The notes below the pieces were generated by a model that worked only from the letters and a program-made list of their open reading frames with translations, ran no database searches and was not told the origin of the DNA. A stretch of DNA of 64,000 nucleotides from Portulaca oleracea (taxonomy: Eukaryota > Streptophyta > Magnoliopsida > Caryophyllales > Portulacaceae). Position 1 is the stretch's first letter, and the number at the start of each line of letters is the position of its first letter. Position numbers and translations under genes: made by a program. The stretch covers positions 8,795,855 to 8,859,854 of the forward strand of contig CM055877.1 of the NCBI GenBank assembly GCA_029582165.1, in the 5' to 3' direction. Of the stretch, positions 25,864 through 36,216 are shown in pieces.

Positions 25864-25995
25864 ATTGGTAATTGTGAAAAAGTAATTTATGGTGGGTTAT
25901 GGTGAATTGTGGTAGAATGGTATTTTGTGGTGGGTTGTGGTAAACTAAGGTAGACTATGGCACCAATTTGCCTACCGCAGAAAAAAAGCAGGGCC
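25691..25995. mobile_element. Harbinger-like MITE, GGCCCTGTTC family
   Basis: It begins GGCCCTGTTCTTTTATGCAG and ends AAAAAGCAGGGCC, with TAA at 25688-25690 and 25996-25998. The TAA target suggests PIF/Harbinger. The interior is built of GTGGTG/TGTGG phrases and contains a (TA)n run at about 25827-25860. It interrupts one unit of the 34-bp tandem repeat described next. Confidence 0.82.
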
Positions 25996-25996
25996 T

Positions 25997-26044
25997 AAGT
26001 AGAATCCTTTGTCGTGGGCATACAGACGTTAAGTAGAAGGCTTT
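25997..26044. repeat. 34-bp tandem repeat, left part
   Basis: One unit runs from 25997 to 26030 (AAGTAGAATCCTTTGTCGTG at its start) and a second begins at 26031, where it is cut after GCTTT by the Copia insertion. The array resumes at 36429. The sequence before the MITE at 25691 (GGACATATATATGGGACG) resembles the end of an earlier unit. Confidence 0.8.
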
Positions 26045-26256
26045 TGTGAAGGAAAAGAGCAGAGAGGAATTTGGGAGAATTTCTGTATATTGATAACTCA
26101 ATCAAGGATGATACAAAAAGGGGTTTATATACAGAAGGACCTCAATAAACAAACTGCCTAACAAACCCATCTAACCGCCTTGTCCTAACAGAGAGGAGCC
26201 AGCTGGCACCTAGCTGGCAGAGGGAGAAATATCTAATGTCAACAAATATCTTCACA
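26045..26256 (-). repeat. Copia 3' LTR
   Basis: 212 bp, TGTGAAGG...TCTTCACA, with the perfect terminal dyad TGTGAAG/CTTCACA. It matches the LTR at 36217-36428 with no difference that I could see. Confidence 0.95.
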
Positions 26257-26270
26257 TCCCCCCCCTCAAG
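26257..26270 (-). other. Copia polypurine tract
   Basis: Directly inside the 3' LTR the minus strand reads a purine run (TTGAGGGGGGGGA), the usual plus-strand DNA primer. Confidence 0.8.
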
Positions 26271-27928
26271 GTGGATTGGGAGGAGTATCCAACAAACCCA
26301 ACCTTGAAGAGAGTTGATTGTGAAGTAGTTCTCCCAAGGGCTTGGTTAGAATGTCAGCAAGCTGCTCATGAGAGCGAACGTGAGCAAGCTGAAGAAAACC
26401 TTCTGTGAGTTTGTCTCGGGTACAGTGGCAGTCGATGTTGAGGTGTTTCGTTCGTTCATGGAAGACAGGGTTGTTGGCAATGTGTATGGCGGCCTTGTTG
26501 TCACAAAGAAGGGTAACTGGAAACTGGACGGGCACATGGAAGTCATGAAGGAGATGACTGAGCCACTCCAGTTCAGATGTGGCCGCGGACATTGCTTTGT
26601 ATTCAGCCTCCGCAGACGATTTGGACACCGTTTTTTGTTTCTTTGTCTTCCACGAAACGAGGTTGTCTCCCAAAAACATGCAGTAACCAGTAAGAGAGCG
26701 AGCCGTCATAGGGCAACCACCCCAATCGGCATCGCAATATCCTGTGTTAGCAAAGGTCGAGTCAGCTGTATAAAACAGCCCCTTGTTGACAGAGCCCTTG
26801 AGGTACCGAAGGACATGAAAGGCGGCTTGCAGATGAGGAACCCGAGGATCTTGTAAGAACTGGCTTAGATGTTGAGTGGCGTACGATATATCCGGGCGGG
26901 TAATGGTGAGATACAATAATTTCCCAACCAGCCGCCTGAAGACTTCCGGATCCTCTACCAAACTGCCAGTTTCATTATCTAACCGGAGCCCCTTTTGTAA
27001 GGGAAAACGAGCCGGCTTAGCACCAGTGAGCCCCGCATCTTGAAGCAAATCTATAATGTACTTCCGCTGGTTGAGGAAGGTCCCATCGTCAGACCTGGAA
27101 ATCTCAACTCCAAGGAAATACCTAGCCAAGCCGAGGTCCTTAATGGTGAAGGCCTGATGAAGCCGCTGCTTAATCAGAGAGATACCGTCCGCATCATTTC
27201 CAGTGATTAAGAGGTCGTCCACGTAAACCAAGATGTAAATAATGGACCCACCTTGTTGGCGCACAAACAGGGAATAATCGGAGCGAGACTGAGCAAAACC
27301 AAGCCATTTAAGAAACTTGGTAAGCTCGAGGTTCCACTGCCGTGAAGCCTGTTTGAGCCCATAGAGTGAGCGCTCCAATTTGCAAACTTACCCCTCCTTT
27401 GCGCCGGTGTACCCCTCCGGAGGTTTCATGTAAACTTCTTCGTCTAAGTAGCCATGTAGGAATGCGTTGTTGATATCAAGTTGATGCAATGGCCATCGCT
27501 TGACTGTAGCCAAGGAGATGAAAATGCGGACAATAGGAATCTTTGCTACCGGAGAAAAGATATATTTGTAGTCCTTGTCTTTCACTTGCTCAAAACCTCG
27601 AATCACCAACCGGGCCTTGTATCGCTCCACCGATCCATCCGGCCTAAATTTCACCTTGAATACCCACTTCGAGGTCAGTGCCTTCTTCCCCGGTTGCAAA
27701 GGTGTAAGTACCCAAGTATGGTTGCGCTCAAGTGCCTGCAATTCCTGATCCATGGCTGCCACCCACTCCAGGCTAGCTCGAGCCTGATTATAGGTACTTG
27801 GTTCAGGCACCTGGATAGTACTGAGAAGAGAAGTGACAAATTCAGCCGAGTGATGACTGAAGTCCAGAGTAGACAGTAAGGGATGGGTGGTGCTACAGGT
27901 AAGGCCATGGGCGTTACCCCTGGGATGA
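26266..27928 (-). pseudogene. Copia reverse transcriptase-RNase H with in-frame stop
   Basis: The minus strand encodes the Copia RT from about 27780 (ALERNHTWVL, SKWVFKVKF, LDINNAFLHG) through the catalytic box YVDDLLITG and on to RNase H (GYCDADWGG, SSAEAEYKA, LCDNKAAIHIAN) and the C-terminal ADILTKPL motif. A TAA at 27388-27390 interrupts the frame just before the conserved KLERSLYGLKQA block; both sides are in the same frame, so this is a single nonsense mutation. The N-terminal side is cut at 27928 by the gypsy insertion and continues at 35477. Confidence 0.92.
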
Positions 27929-29169
27929 TGATCCATGAAGGATTGGGAACTCAATAAATGTAATAAAAATCAACCCAAAGCACTACAAATACCAACAACA
28001 TCCATGGTCACAAGTAGAACTCACAACACCTTCCAAACCCTAACAATGGAGAATGGAGTAGATCTAGATCTCAAATACACCAAATCAACAAAAGCTTGAC
28101 AAGATATGGACAATCTATAAAGAATACTCACCAAGATTGAACTTAGAGTTCAAAAGATGCATAAAGGCTTAGCCACCAACACCCATTGAAACTCCATTGA
28201 AACCCTCACCAAGCTTGAAGAAGGTAGTCCACACCACAAGCTCTAAAGGGGGTACTCCAACCCACCACCAAGAACATTCAAGGATGAAGAGAGAGAGATT
28301 TGAGAGGATAGGGTTTGCAATACTCAAAGTTTTCATTCAAAGTTGTCTTCTCTTACAATTGGAGGAGTATTTGAAGAGGATGGGGGATAATGAGGATGCC
28401 CAATTTTACAAAAGTGCCATTACAACTCATTAAATTAAAAGGGAAAACAAAATAAAAGGGGTGAAAAAGGGAAAAAGACGCGGTGAAAGCAAGACGATCG
28501 TGCCAAATGAGGGCACGATCGTGCCACTCAAAACAGCTCCAAAAAGTCTTAAGCTCGAAAACGGCACGATCGTGTTGTCAAATGGCACGATCGTGCGGTA
28601 CCTTTTGGAAGAATGGCACGATCGTGCAACAAAACGGCGCGATCGTGCCATTGGCAGTTTTTTTCTGCTGACTTCTAACGTACATAACTTCTTCGTTTTA
28701 ACTCCGATTTGGTCATATAATATATCGATGGAAAGCTCTTGATGAGTACTATAAGTTCACCAAATTTCATAGTCATCGGAGTTATATAGAAGGAGTTATA
28801 ATCAAAATAGTGAAGATATATCATTTGTTGTTGTCCAAATTTGCCCAAAAACATGACATTCTTCAACTTGTTCCCTCAAGACTCCTTCCTAGCCTTCTTC
28901 CATGCTCAATATCGAGCCCTTTAGCTGAAAATGGACCCGAGCTCGAGCCAGGGATTATTGGTCCCGATGTCGACCCGACCCGAGGTCTTCAAGTGGGCTC
29001 GGGGATGGCCCGAGACACCACGGAGGTTTGGGAAGGACCCTCCTTGAACACCCGGAAGAACTTGAGGATGATGTGGAGATCGGTCGTCCATTACTTCACC
29101 CAATGCTCTTCCAATGGGGTTGGGAAACTCACATCAAGGTTGAGGAGAGCTCGGGAGGGGACCGGATCA
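27929..29169 (-). repeat. Gypsy 3' LTR
   Basis: 1241 bp, from TGATCCATG to GACCGGATCA. It contains a cluster of six copies of the dyad GCACGATCGTGC or close variants at about 28494-28650, and its right end carries the last codons of the integrase frame. Confidence 0.93.
28494..28650. repeat. Cluster of GCACGATCGTGC palindromes (3' LTR)
   Basis: Six short self-complementary blocks centred on CGATCG occur within about 155 bp, at about 28494, 28512, 28563, 28584, 28615 and 28637. Flanking bases vary but the 8-12 bp core is kept. Confidence 0.9.
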
Positions 29170-32100
29170 TCCTCCCCTTCTTGAGAAGGACTTGTCCTCA
29201 AGTCCGCATCATCCTCTTCACCCAAGTAAGGTGTAAGGTCTCCTACATTGAAGGTAGAGGAGATGCCGCCCATATCATCCGGCAATTCAAGTTTGTAGGC
29301 ATTCTCATTGATCTTGGCCACGACTTTAAAGGGACCCTCGCTCCGCGGCGTTAACTTGTTTCTCCTCTTGGAAGGAAACCGTTCCTTTCGGAGGTGGAGC
29401 CACACTAGATCCCCGGGATTGAAGGAGTAAGCCTTGCGATTCTTGTTGAAACGAGCCTTGTAGAGCTCGTTTATCTTCTCAATACGCGCCCTCATCATTC
29501 GGTGGAGCTTCTTCATCTCGCTTGCCTTAACCTCCGCTTCAACACTCACACGTGCCTCAATGGGGAGCGGGACGAGGTCAATGGGAGCAAGAGGGTTCAT
29601 CCCATACAAGGCTTCAAATGGAGACACCCCGGTAGCATGGGATGGAGCCTTGTTGTAAGCAAACTCGGCCAACGGGAGTCTCAAGTCCCACTCTCGCACA
29701 TTGGATTTAATGATGCTCCTCAACAGAGTTCCCAACACCCTATTAACCACCTCGGTTTGGCCATCGGTTTGGGGGTGGTAAGCGGTGCTAAAGAGTAGCT
29801 TCGTGCCCATAAGTTTCCATAAAACCCACCAAAAATGTCCCACAAACTTCGAGTCGCGATCTGAGACAATGCTTCGGGGGATGCCGTGAAGATGCACAAC
29901 CTCCCGGAAATAGAGATGAGCAACATGATCGACATCATCGGATTTGGTGCAAGGGATGAAGTGGGCCATCTTGGAGAACCGATCCACCACAACCAAAATG
30001 GCATCCTTGCCTCGGGCAGTCCTTGGCAATGCTACAATGAAGTCCATACTTACATCCTCCCAAGGTGCTTGTGGGATGGGGAGGGGAGTATACAAGCCTT
30101 GATGGAATTGGCTCTTGGCTCGGTGACAAGCCGCACATCGGGACACCACATCATGCACATCCCCGGCCATACCGGGCCAACAAAAATGCTCTTTCAACAT
30201 ATCCACCGTCTTGTTCATGCCAAAGTGACCCGCCAAACCACTGCCATGCACTTCTTTCACAAGAAATTTCCTCATAGGACTCTTGGGCACACATAATTTG
30301 TTTACACGAAAAAGAAAGCCTTCTTGCGCAACATAAGTGCATCTCGAAAGAGGGTTCTCTCCAAAATAAGGGGCGAAGTCCGGATCTTCTTTATAGTACT
30401 CTTGGAGGCAAGAAAACCCCAAGACTCTTGCCTCGATCAACGACAAAAAGGCATGCCTTCTCGATAAAGCGTCGGCCACCACATTAGAGCTCCCCTTCTT
30501 GTGTTTTGCCACAAAGTTGAAGGATTGAAGGAACTCTACCAACTTTGCATGCCTTGCGCTTAATTTGTGTTGCCCGCTCAAGTACTTCAACGCCTCATGG
30601 TCCGAGTGTAGCACAAACTCCTTGGGTCTTAAATAGTGAGACCAATGATCAAGGGTGCGCACCATAGCATAGAACTCCTTGTCATAAGTACTATAGTTGA
30701 GCCGGGACCCATTGAGCTTTTCACTAAAGTAAGCGATAGGCCTCTTGTCTTGCACCAATACCGCCCCGATGCCAACGCCGCTAGCATCACATTCAACCTC
30801 AAAAAGTTGATCAAAGTTGGGGAGTGCCAATACCGGAGCGCTAGACAGCTTCTCCTTAAGGGCCTCAAAGGTCGCTTGAGCCTTGGGAGTCCAAGCGAAG
30901 ACTCCCTTCTTCATGCATTCCGTGATGGGGGCCGTCAAGGTGGAGAAGTTCCGAATGAAGCGACGATAGAAAGAGGCGAGCCCATGAAAACTCCGCACTT
31001 CGGTGAGTGTAGTCGGTGATGGCCATGACCGAATCGCCTCTACCTTTGCTTCATCCATCGAAATGCCATCCTTGGAAACAACATACCCAAGGAAAGTGAC
31101 CCTCGGGGTGAAAAACTCACACTTCTCCAATTTTCCATAAAGTTTTTGCTCTCAGAGCACCTTGAACACATCACAAAGATGGTGGACATGATCCGCCTCA
31201 TTCTTGGAGTACACCAATATGTCATCAAAATACACAACCACAAATTTTCCAATGAAGGGTCGAAGAACTTCATTCATCAATCTCATAAAAGTACTCGGGG
31301 CATTAGAAAGCCCAAATGGCATCACGAGCCATTCATAGAGCCCTCCCTTGGTCTTGAACGCCGTCTTCCATTCATCTCCTTCCCTCATCCGGATTTGGTG
31401 ATACCCGCTCCGGAGATCGATCTTGGAGAACACCGAAGAGCCGTGGAGCTCATCTAAGAGATCGTCAAGCCGAGGGATGGGGTAGCGGTATTTGATGGTG
31501 ATATTGTTTATGGCACAGCTATCGACACACATGCGGTATGTCCCATCTTTCTTAGGGACGAGTAGGGCCGGTACGGAGCACGGACTCATGCTCTCACGCA
31601 CATAACCACGGGCCACTAACTCATCCACTTGTCGTTGGAGCTCCTTCGTTTCCTCGGGATTGCAACGGTATGCCGGCTTGTTGGGAAGAACCGAACCCGA
31701 CACTAAGTCTATTTGGTGCTCAATTCCCCTAATCGGTGGAAGGCCGGGAGGAAGATCTTCGGGAAAGATGTCGGGGTATTGGGAGAGGAGGGGTTTAATT
31801 TGTGGAGCTATGAGTGTCACTTCCTCACCTTCATTACTTTCAAGCAAGAGCAAAGCGAGAACTTGCTTGCCCTTGCTCAAAGCTCGCTCGACCCGTGTTT
31901 CACTCACAAGGTGGTTTATCTTCTCACTTCCCGCCCCGGGTGTTTTTTTGTGGAGTTGGGTAGGGGAAAAGGGTTCGAGCACAATTCTCTTCTTGTTCAT
32001 AAGAAAAGAGTATGTGTTCTTCGTTCCATCATGAACCACCCCTCGATCATATTGCCATGGGCGGCCCAATAAAAGGTGGCAAGCATCCATTGGTACCACA

Positions 32101-32281
32101 TCACATAGAACAACATCACGGTAAGTACCAATTGAAAAAGAAATATTAGCTTGTTGGGTTACCTTTATCTCGCCGGAATCATTCAACCACTTGAGAGCAT
32201 AAGGACGAGGATGGGCAATCATCGGAAGATGGAGCTTCTCAATCATGGTGGTGGAAGCTACGTTAGTGCAACTTCCGCTTC
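29091..32281 (-). pseudogene. Gypsy pol (PR-RT-RH-IN), frameshift and stop
   Basis: The polyprotein contains a protease start reading VEGGSCTN where the catalytic aspartate position is glutamate, RT with IDLRSGYHQIR and the catalytic box YFDDILVYS, RNase H ([22 protein letters not shown]), an HHCC zinc finger (HFGMNKT...CAACH) and an integrase core with D (DFIVAL), D (SDRDSKF) and E ([10 protein letters not shown]). Relative to gag the frame is shifted by the loss of one base at about 32277, and a TGA at 31152-31154 breaks RT between the catalytic box and the KCEFF block. The 679-residue downstream part is open to 29091, beyond the LTR border. Confidence 0.93.
29170..29182 (-). other. Gypsy polypurine tract
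   Basis: The minus strand reads AAGAAGGGGAGGA immediately before the 3' LTR. It lies inside the integrase reading frame, which continues into the LTR. Confidence 0.75.
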
Positions 32282-33742
32282 AACAATCATGTTACACACC
32301 CGATCTTGAACCGTGCATCGGGTTTGGAAGATCAACTCCCGTTGGGTTCTCTCTTGAGGCACCTCTTCAAGGTGAAGGGTTCGCCTCACAACTAAGAGAT
32401 GTCCCGTATCCGGGCCGAAATTTACTTCCTCTTCCACATCTTCAACCTGGATTTCTTCCTCTTCTTGCAACACATCCACTTCTTCTTGCACAACCTCTTC
32501 GATTTCCTCAATTTCTTGCATGGTCATAACCCTCTTGGTAGGGAAATCCGATTGAAAGTGGCCATAGCCATGGCACTTGAAGCATTTCCTCCCTTCGAGC
32601 CTCTTGGAGGGCTCTTTTGGAGTCGCCAGTGTTGGTAGGGGAGGCTTCGGGAATCTTGGAGGTAGAGGAGGGTTCTTGACCACGGATGAGTTGCCTTTGG
32701 AATAAGATCCACCCTTCTCAAAGGGTTTGACCACACCCCTCTTCTTCTTCCCTCTTTCCTCAATAAGGGTAGCAAGCTTGTAGAGATCGTCGATGGAGGC
32801 ATATTCATAGAGTTTCACCTTTGATGCGATTTCGTAATCGAGGCCGTTGAGAAACCTCGCCATCATTTGCTCCGACGATTCATTCACATCACAACGCATC
32901 TTAACCAACTCAAATTCCCGAATATAATCTCCAACACTTTTGGAGCCTTGCTTGAGGGAGAACAACTTGTTGTATAGATCTTGCTTGTAGTTGGTGGGTA
33001 CAAACCTCTTCATCAAGTACTTCTTCAGTTTTGGCCACGTTTGGATTTTCGATTTTTGCTCCTTCGCTCTTTGTTTCTTCAAGTTCTCTAGCCAAAGGGA
33101 GGCATACTTAGTGAGTTGAAGTGTAGCCACCTTGTATTGCTTCCTCTCATCATATTCCTTGAGTTCAAATATTTTCTCCATAGCATGCACCCAATCAAGG
33201 AACTCATCGGGATCAGAACTACCATCAAAGGTAGGAGGATCTACCCGGAGGTCGCCCAAATCGTCTCGAGGCCTACGAATACGGGGACCCTCATGATAGG
33301 AAGCGTCATCCGATTCCTCACTCAACTCTTCCTCTTCAAGTTCACGACGACCGCGGGGTAGGATTGGAGGAGGAGGACCGGTGACTCGTGGAGGTCGTTG
33401 TTGATGAACTCGTGGGGAAGGAACACCACCACCCCTATTCGGACCGATGTTGAGTTCTTGATGTAGGGGCGGGAGGTCCACTTCCAACCTAAGGGGTCGT
33501 TGAGGAGCCCTTGCATCCTCCCTATAAGGTGGAAGTTGAAGATTGCCAAGAGTCCCTTCCAAGCTTTGCAATTGACGTTGGATTGCCCCTTGACTATTCA
33601 CCATCAATTGTTGGGTACATTCGAATCGGTTTTGCATATCAATAATTTGTTGCATAAGTTGAGCAATTGTAGGTTCGGGTGGGGAAATAGGATTGGAATT
33701 GGGAGAGTGGAGTTCGTCTCTTCGACTAGACGACTCGGCCAT
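32258..33742 (-). CDS. Gypsy gag
   Basis: A 494-residue frame starting MAESSSRRDELHS. The N-terminus has a predicted coiled region (IAQLMQQIIDMQNRFE), then a proline/arginine-rich linker, the retrotransposon gag core (DPPTFDGSSDPDEFLDWVHA to ARFLNGLDYEIA, residues about 170-310), a basic stretch and one zinc knuckle CFKCHGYGHFQSDF (about residue 395), in which the final cysteine is phenylalanine. Gag forms the virus-like particle. The frame continues naturally toward protease but ends early at 32258 because of the frameshift described for pol. The start is the first Met after the primer binding site and leader. Confidence 0.9.
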   Translation of the reverse strand: MAESSSRRDELHSPNSNPISPPEPTIAQLMQQIIDMQNRFECTQQLMVNSQGAIQRQLQSLEGTLGNLQLPPYREDARAPQRPLRLEVDLPPLHQELNIGPNRGGGVPSPRVHQQRPPRVTGPPPPILPRGRRELEEEELSEESDDASYHEGPRIRRPRDDLGDLRVDPPTFDGSSDPDEFLDWVHAMEKIFELKEYDERKQYKVATLQLTKYASLWLENLKKQRAKEQKSKIQTWPKLKKYLMKRFVPTNYKQDLYNKLFSLKQGSKSVGDYIREFELVKMRCDVNESSEQMMARFLNGLDYEIASKVKLYEYASIDDLYKLATLIEERGKKKRGVVKPFEKGGSYSKGNSSVVKNPPLPPRFPKPPLPTLATPKEPSKRLEGRKCFKCHGYGHFQSDFPTKRVMTMQEIEEIEEVVQEEVDVLQEEEEIQVEDVEEEVNFGPDTGHLLVVRRTLHLEEVPQERTQRELIFQTRCTVQDRVCNMIVEAEVALT

Positions 33743-34218
33743 ATTGTGGAGCTAAAGGGTTATAACGGGCTAAGGAAGAGATGAACGGATGAGGTTTCGG
33801 GTTCTTTGTAGCTATGGATTTTAGAGGGGTTTGAGAGCCTAATTTTGTGGGGGAAAATGGGGTGTTACCGGCAAGAGGGGAAGCAAAACTAGCAACAAAT
33901 CAAAGCATAAACAATACCAACACTTGCATAAGCTTCACCACAAATAGCCAAGCATTGAAACCCAACAATTCAACCTTCAACTTCATAAGCTTTCATGGCT
34001 ACCCATAAATTTCACCAAAAACCCCAAATTCTCAATGACCAATTTCGCCCAAATGATTCTCAATCACAACCAAACGTCAAACACAATAAGATATAACTAC
34101 AATAAATCAATTTCAACTCCAAAGCACCAAGGTTGAACACTAGAACACACCCAACACAACAACAACAGAAATGGGTATTGAGGGGGTTCCCAAGTCAAAC
34201 ACAACAAGTGAGTTCTAC

Positions 34219-34235
34219 ACCTTGCTCTGATACCA
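34219..34235 (-). other. Gypsy primer binding site (tRNA-iMet)
   Basis: The minus strand reads TGGTATCAGAGCAAGGT, complementary to the 3' end of plant initiator tRNA-Met, two bases inside the 5' LTR. Confidence 0.93.
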
Positions 34236-34237
34236 AA

Positions 34238-35476
34238 TGATCCATGAAGGATTGGGAACTCAATAAATGTAATAAAAATCAACCCAAAGCACTACAAATA
34301 CCAACAACATCCATGGCCACAAGTAGAACTCACAACACCTTCCAAACCCTAACAATGGAGAATGGAGTAGATCTAGATCTCAAATACACCAAATCAACAA
34401 AAGCTTGACAAGATATAGACAATCGATAAAGAATACTCACCAAGATTGAACTTAGAGTTCAAAAGATGCATAAAGGCTTAGCCACCAACACCCATTGAAA
34501 CTCCATTGAAACCCTCACCAAGCTTGACGAAGGTAGTCCACACCACAAGCTCTAAAGGGGGTACTCCAACCCACCACCAAGAACATTCAAGGATGAAGAG
34601 AGAGAGATTTGAGAGGATAGGGTTTGCAATACTCAAAGTTTTCATTCAAAGTTGTCTTCTCTTACAATTGGAGGAGTATTTGAAGAGGATGGGGAATAAT
34701 GAGGATGCCCAATTTTACAAAAGTGCCATTACAACTCATTAAATTAAAAGGGAAAACAAAATAAAAGGGGTGAAAAAGGGAAAAAAGCGGTGAAGCAGCG
34801 CGATCGTGCCAAATGAGGGCACGATCGTGCCACTCAAAACAGCTCCAAAAAGTCTTAAGCTCGAAAACGGCACGATCGTGTTGTCAAATGGCACGATCGT
34901 GCGGTACCTTCTGGAAGAATGGCACGATCGTGCAACAAAACGGCGCGATCGTGTCGTTGGCAGTTTTTTTCTGCTGACTTCTAACGTACATAACTTCTTC
35001 GTTTTAACTCCGATTTGGTCATATAATATATCGATGGAAAGCTCTTGATGAGTACTATAAGCTCACCAAATTTCATAGTCATCAGAGTTATATAGAAGGA
35101 GTTATAATCAAAATAGTGAAGATATATCATTTGTTGTTGTCCAAATTTGCCCAAAAACATGACATTCTTCAACTTGTTCCCTCAAGACTCCTTTCCTAGC
35201 CTTCTTCCATGCTCAATATCGAGCCCTTTAGCTGAAAATGGACCCGAGCTCGAGCCAGGGATTATTGGTCCCGATGTCGACCCGACCCGAGGTCTTCAAG
35301 TGGGCTCGGGGATGGCCCGAGACACCACGGAGGTTTGGGAAGGACCCTCCTTGAACACCCGGAAGAACTTGAGGATGATGTGGAGATCGGTCGTCCATTA
35401 CTTCACCCAATGCTCTTCCAATGGGGTTGGGAAACTCACATCAAGGTTGAGGAGAGCTCGGGAGGGGACCGGATCA
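34238..35476 (-). repeat. Gypsy 5' LTR
   Basis: 1239 bp, same termini as the 3' LTR. The palindrome cluster is present at about 34799-34957 with small changes (the first block is GCGCGATCGTGCC, the last GCGCGATCGTGTC). Confidence 0.93.
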
Positions 35477-35481
35477 GATGA

Positions 35482-36048
35482 GGCTGCACAAAATCATGGA
35501 GCCACTTGGGTGGTCCCCTAACCCGGTCAGATCGATGGGTCGTTGCGGGATGATTGGGATTGGGAGAAGCAGACATGCATCCCGGGGGCTGTGTCTCACC
35601 AACAACTTGCTTAGTGGCACAAGGGGCAGCCGACGATTGAGTCCCATGATCTGTGTGGGGAGGGGCAGGTGATACTATAGGGCGTGGATTTGCACCATCC
35701 AGTATGGAAGCCTCATCCATCGAGATGACCTCCGACGGCCAGAAACCAGTACCCTCTGAGACAACATCACCATCAGTGCCGTGTTCTTGGAAAGGAAAAA
35801 TGTGTTCCCTGAACACAACGTCCTTGCTACAAAAGACACGCCTCTGGCCCAAGTCCCACAGCTTATAGCCCTTCACCCCAAAAGGATAACCCAAGAGCAC
35901 ACATCTGGATGCTCTAGCTTCAAACTTATCACCACCCTTTGGATTGGTCGCATAGCATAGGCAGCCCACTATTCTTAGGTCAGCAAGATTAGGTTTCTCG
36001 CCATACAAGACTTCAAAAGGGCTCCTCTACTTGAGATTCTCCATGGGG
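35482..36048 (-). pseudogene. Copia integrase C-terminus fragment
   Basis: The minus strand encodes the end of a Copia integrase: the RSPFEVLYGEKP phrase, then LRIVGCLCYA, KFEARASRCVLLGYP, GVKGYKLWDL and the linker toward RT. An in-frame TAG interrupts it just before RSPFEV (about 36031). Nothing resembling gag, protease or the DDE core lies between this and the primer binding site, so more than half of the normal coding region was deleted. The frame continues at 27928 across the nested gypsy. Confidence 0.88.
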
Positions 36049-36090
36049 AGCCGGTTGACAAACTAGCTTAGGAGGTTGAGGCACCCAAGT

Positions 36091-36134
36091 CATTATAAAC
36101 ACCACAATATGGGTGTCAAAGGCCGATGTGGGAC
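36091..36134 (-). promoter_or_regulatory. snRNA-like USE and TATA in Copia leader
   Basis: The minus strand carries GTCCCACATCG (36134-36124), an exact match to the plant snRNA upstream sequence element RTCCCACATCG, and a TATA-like TTTATAATG at about 36099-36091, 26 bp further on. Plant snRNA promoters with about 23-26 bp between these elements are of the polymerase III kind. Whether it drives transcription is unknown. Confidence 0.45.
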
Positions 36135-36203
36135 AACTCAACACGCCCCCCCTCACCACGAGGCGCAGGCAACTGCAGGCGCGACCTCAACATCAATGAC
36201 CCT

Positions 36204-36216
36204 GGCTCTGATACCA
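36204..36216 (-). other. Copia primer binding site (tRNA-iMet)
   Basis: The minus strand reads TGGTATCAGAGCC immediately next to the 5' LTR, complementary to the 3' end of plant initiator tRNA-Met. Confidence 0.92.

Larger units (their letters stand above)
27929..35476 (-). mobile_element. Ty3/gypsy element nested in Copia
   Basis: A nearly complete gypsy retrotransposon on the minus strand with LTRs at 27929-29169 and 34238-35476 and the target duplication GATGA at 27924-27928 and 35477-35481. Domain order is gag, protease, reverse transcriptase, RNase H, integrase, as expected for Metaviridae. The two LTRs differ by roughly a dozen substitutions and a few short indels by eye, about 1 percent. 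The polyprotein has one frameshift and one stop. The integrase frame extends about 79 bp into the 3' LTR, as reported for CRM-type chromoviruses; that lineage assignment is an inference. Confidence 0.95.

Noticed and set aside
28494..28650. CRISPR-like array
   Set aside because: The palindromic blocks have irregular spacing and short cores, lie in a plant LTR, and there are no cas genes.
28197..29103. Frames of 60-124 codons in the gypsy LTRs, repeated at 34506-35521
   Set aside because: They appear in both LTR copies but have no domain, and their content follows the palindrome array and LTR sequence. A noncoding LTR explains them better.
29502..33784. Many + strand frames of 60-136 codons across the gypsy element
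   Set aside because: They are antisense shadows of the minus-strand gag and pol frames, which carry all the recognisable motifs.
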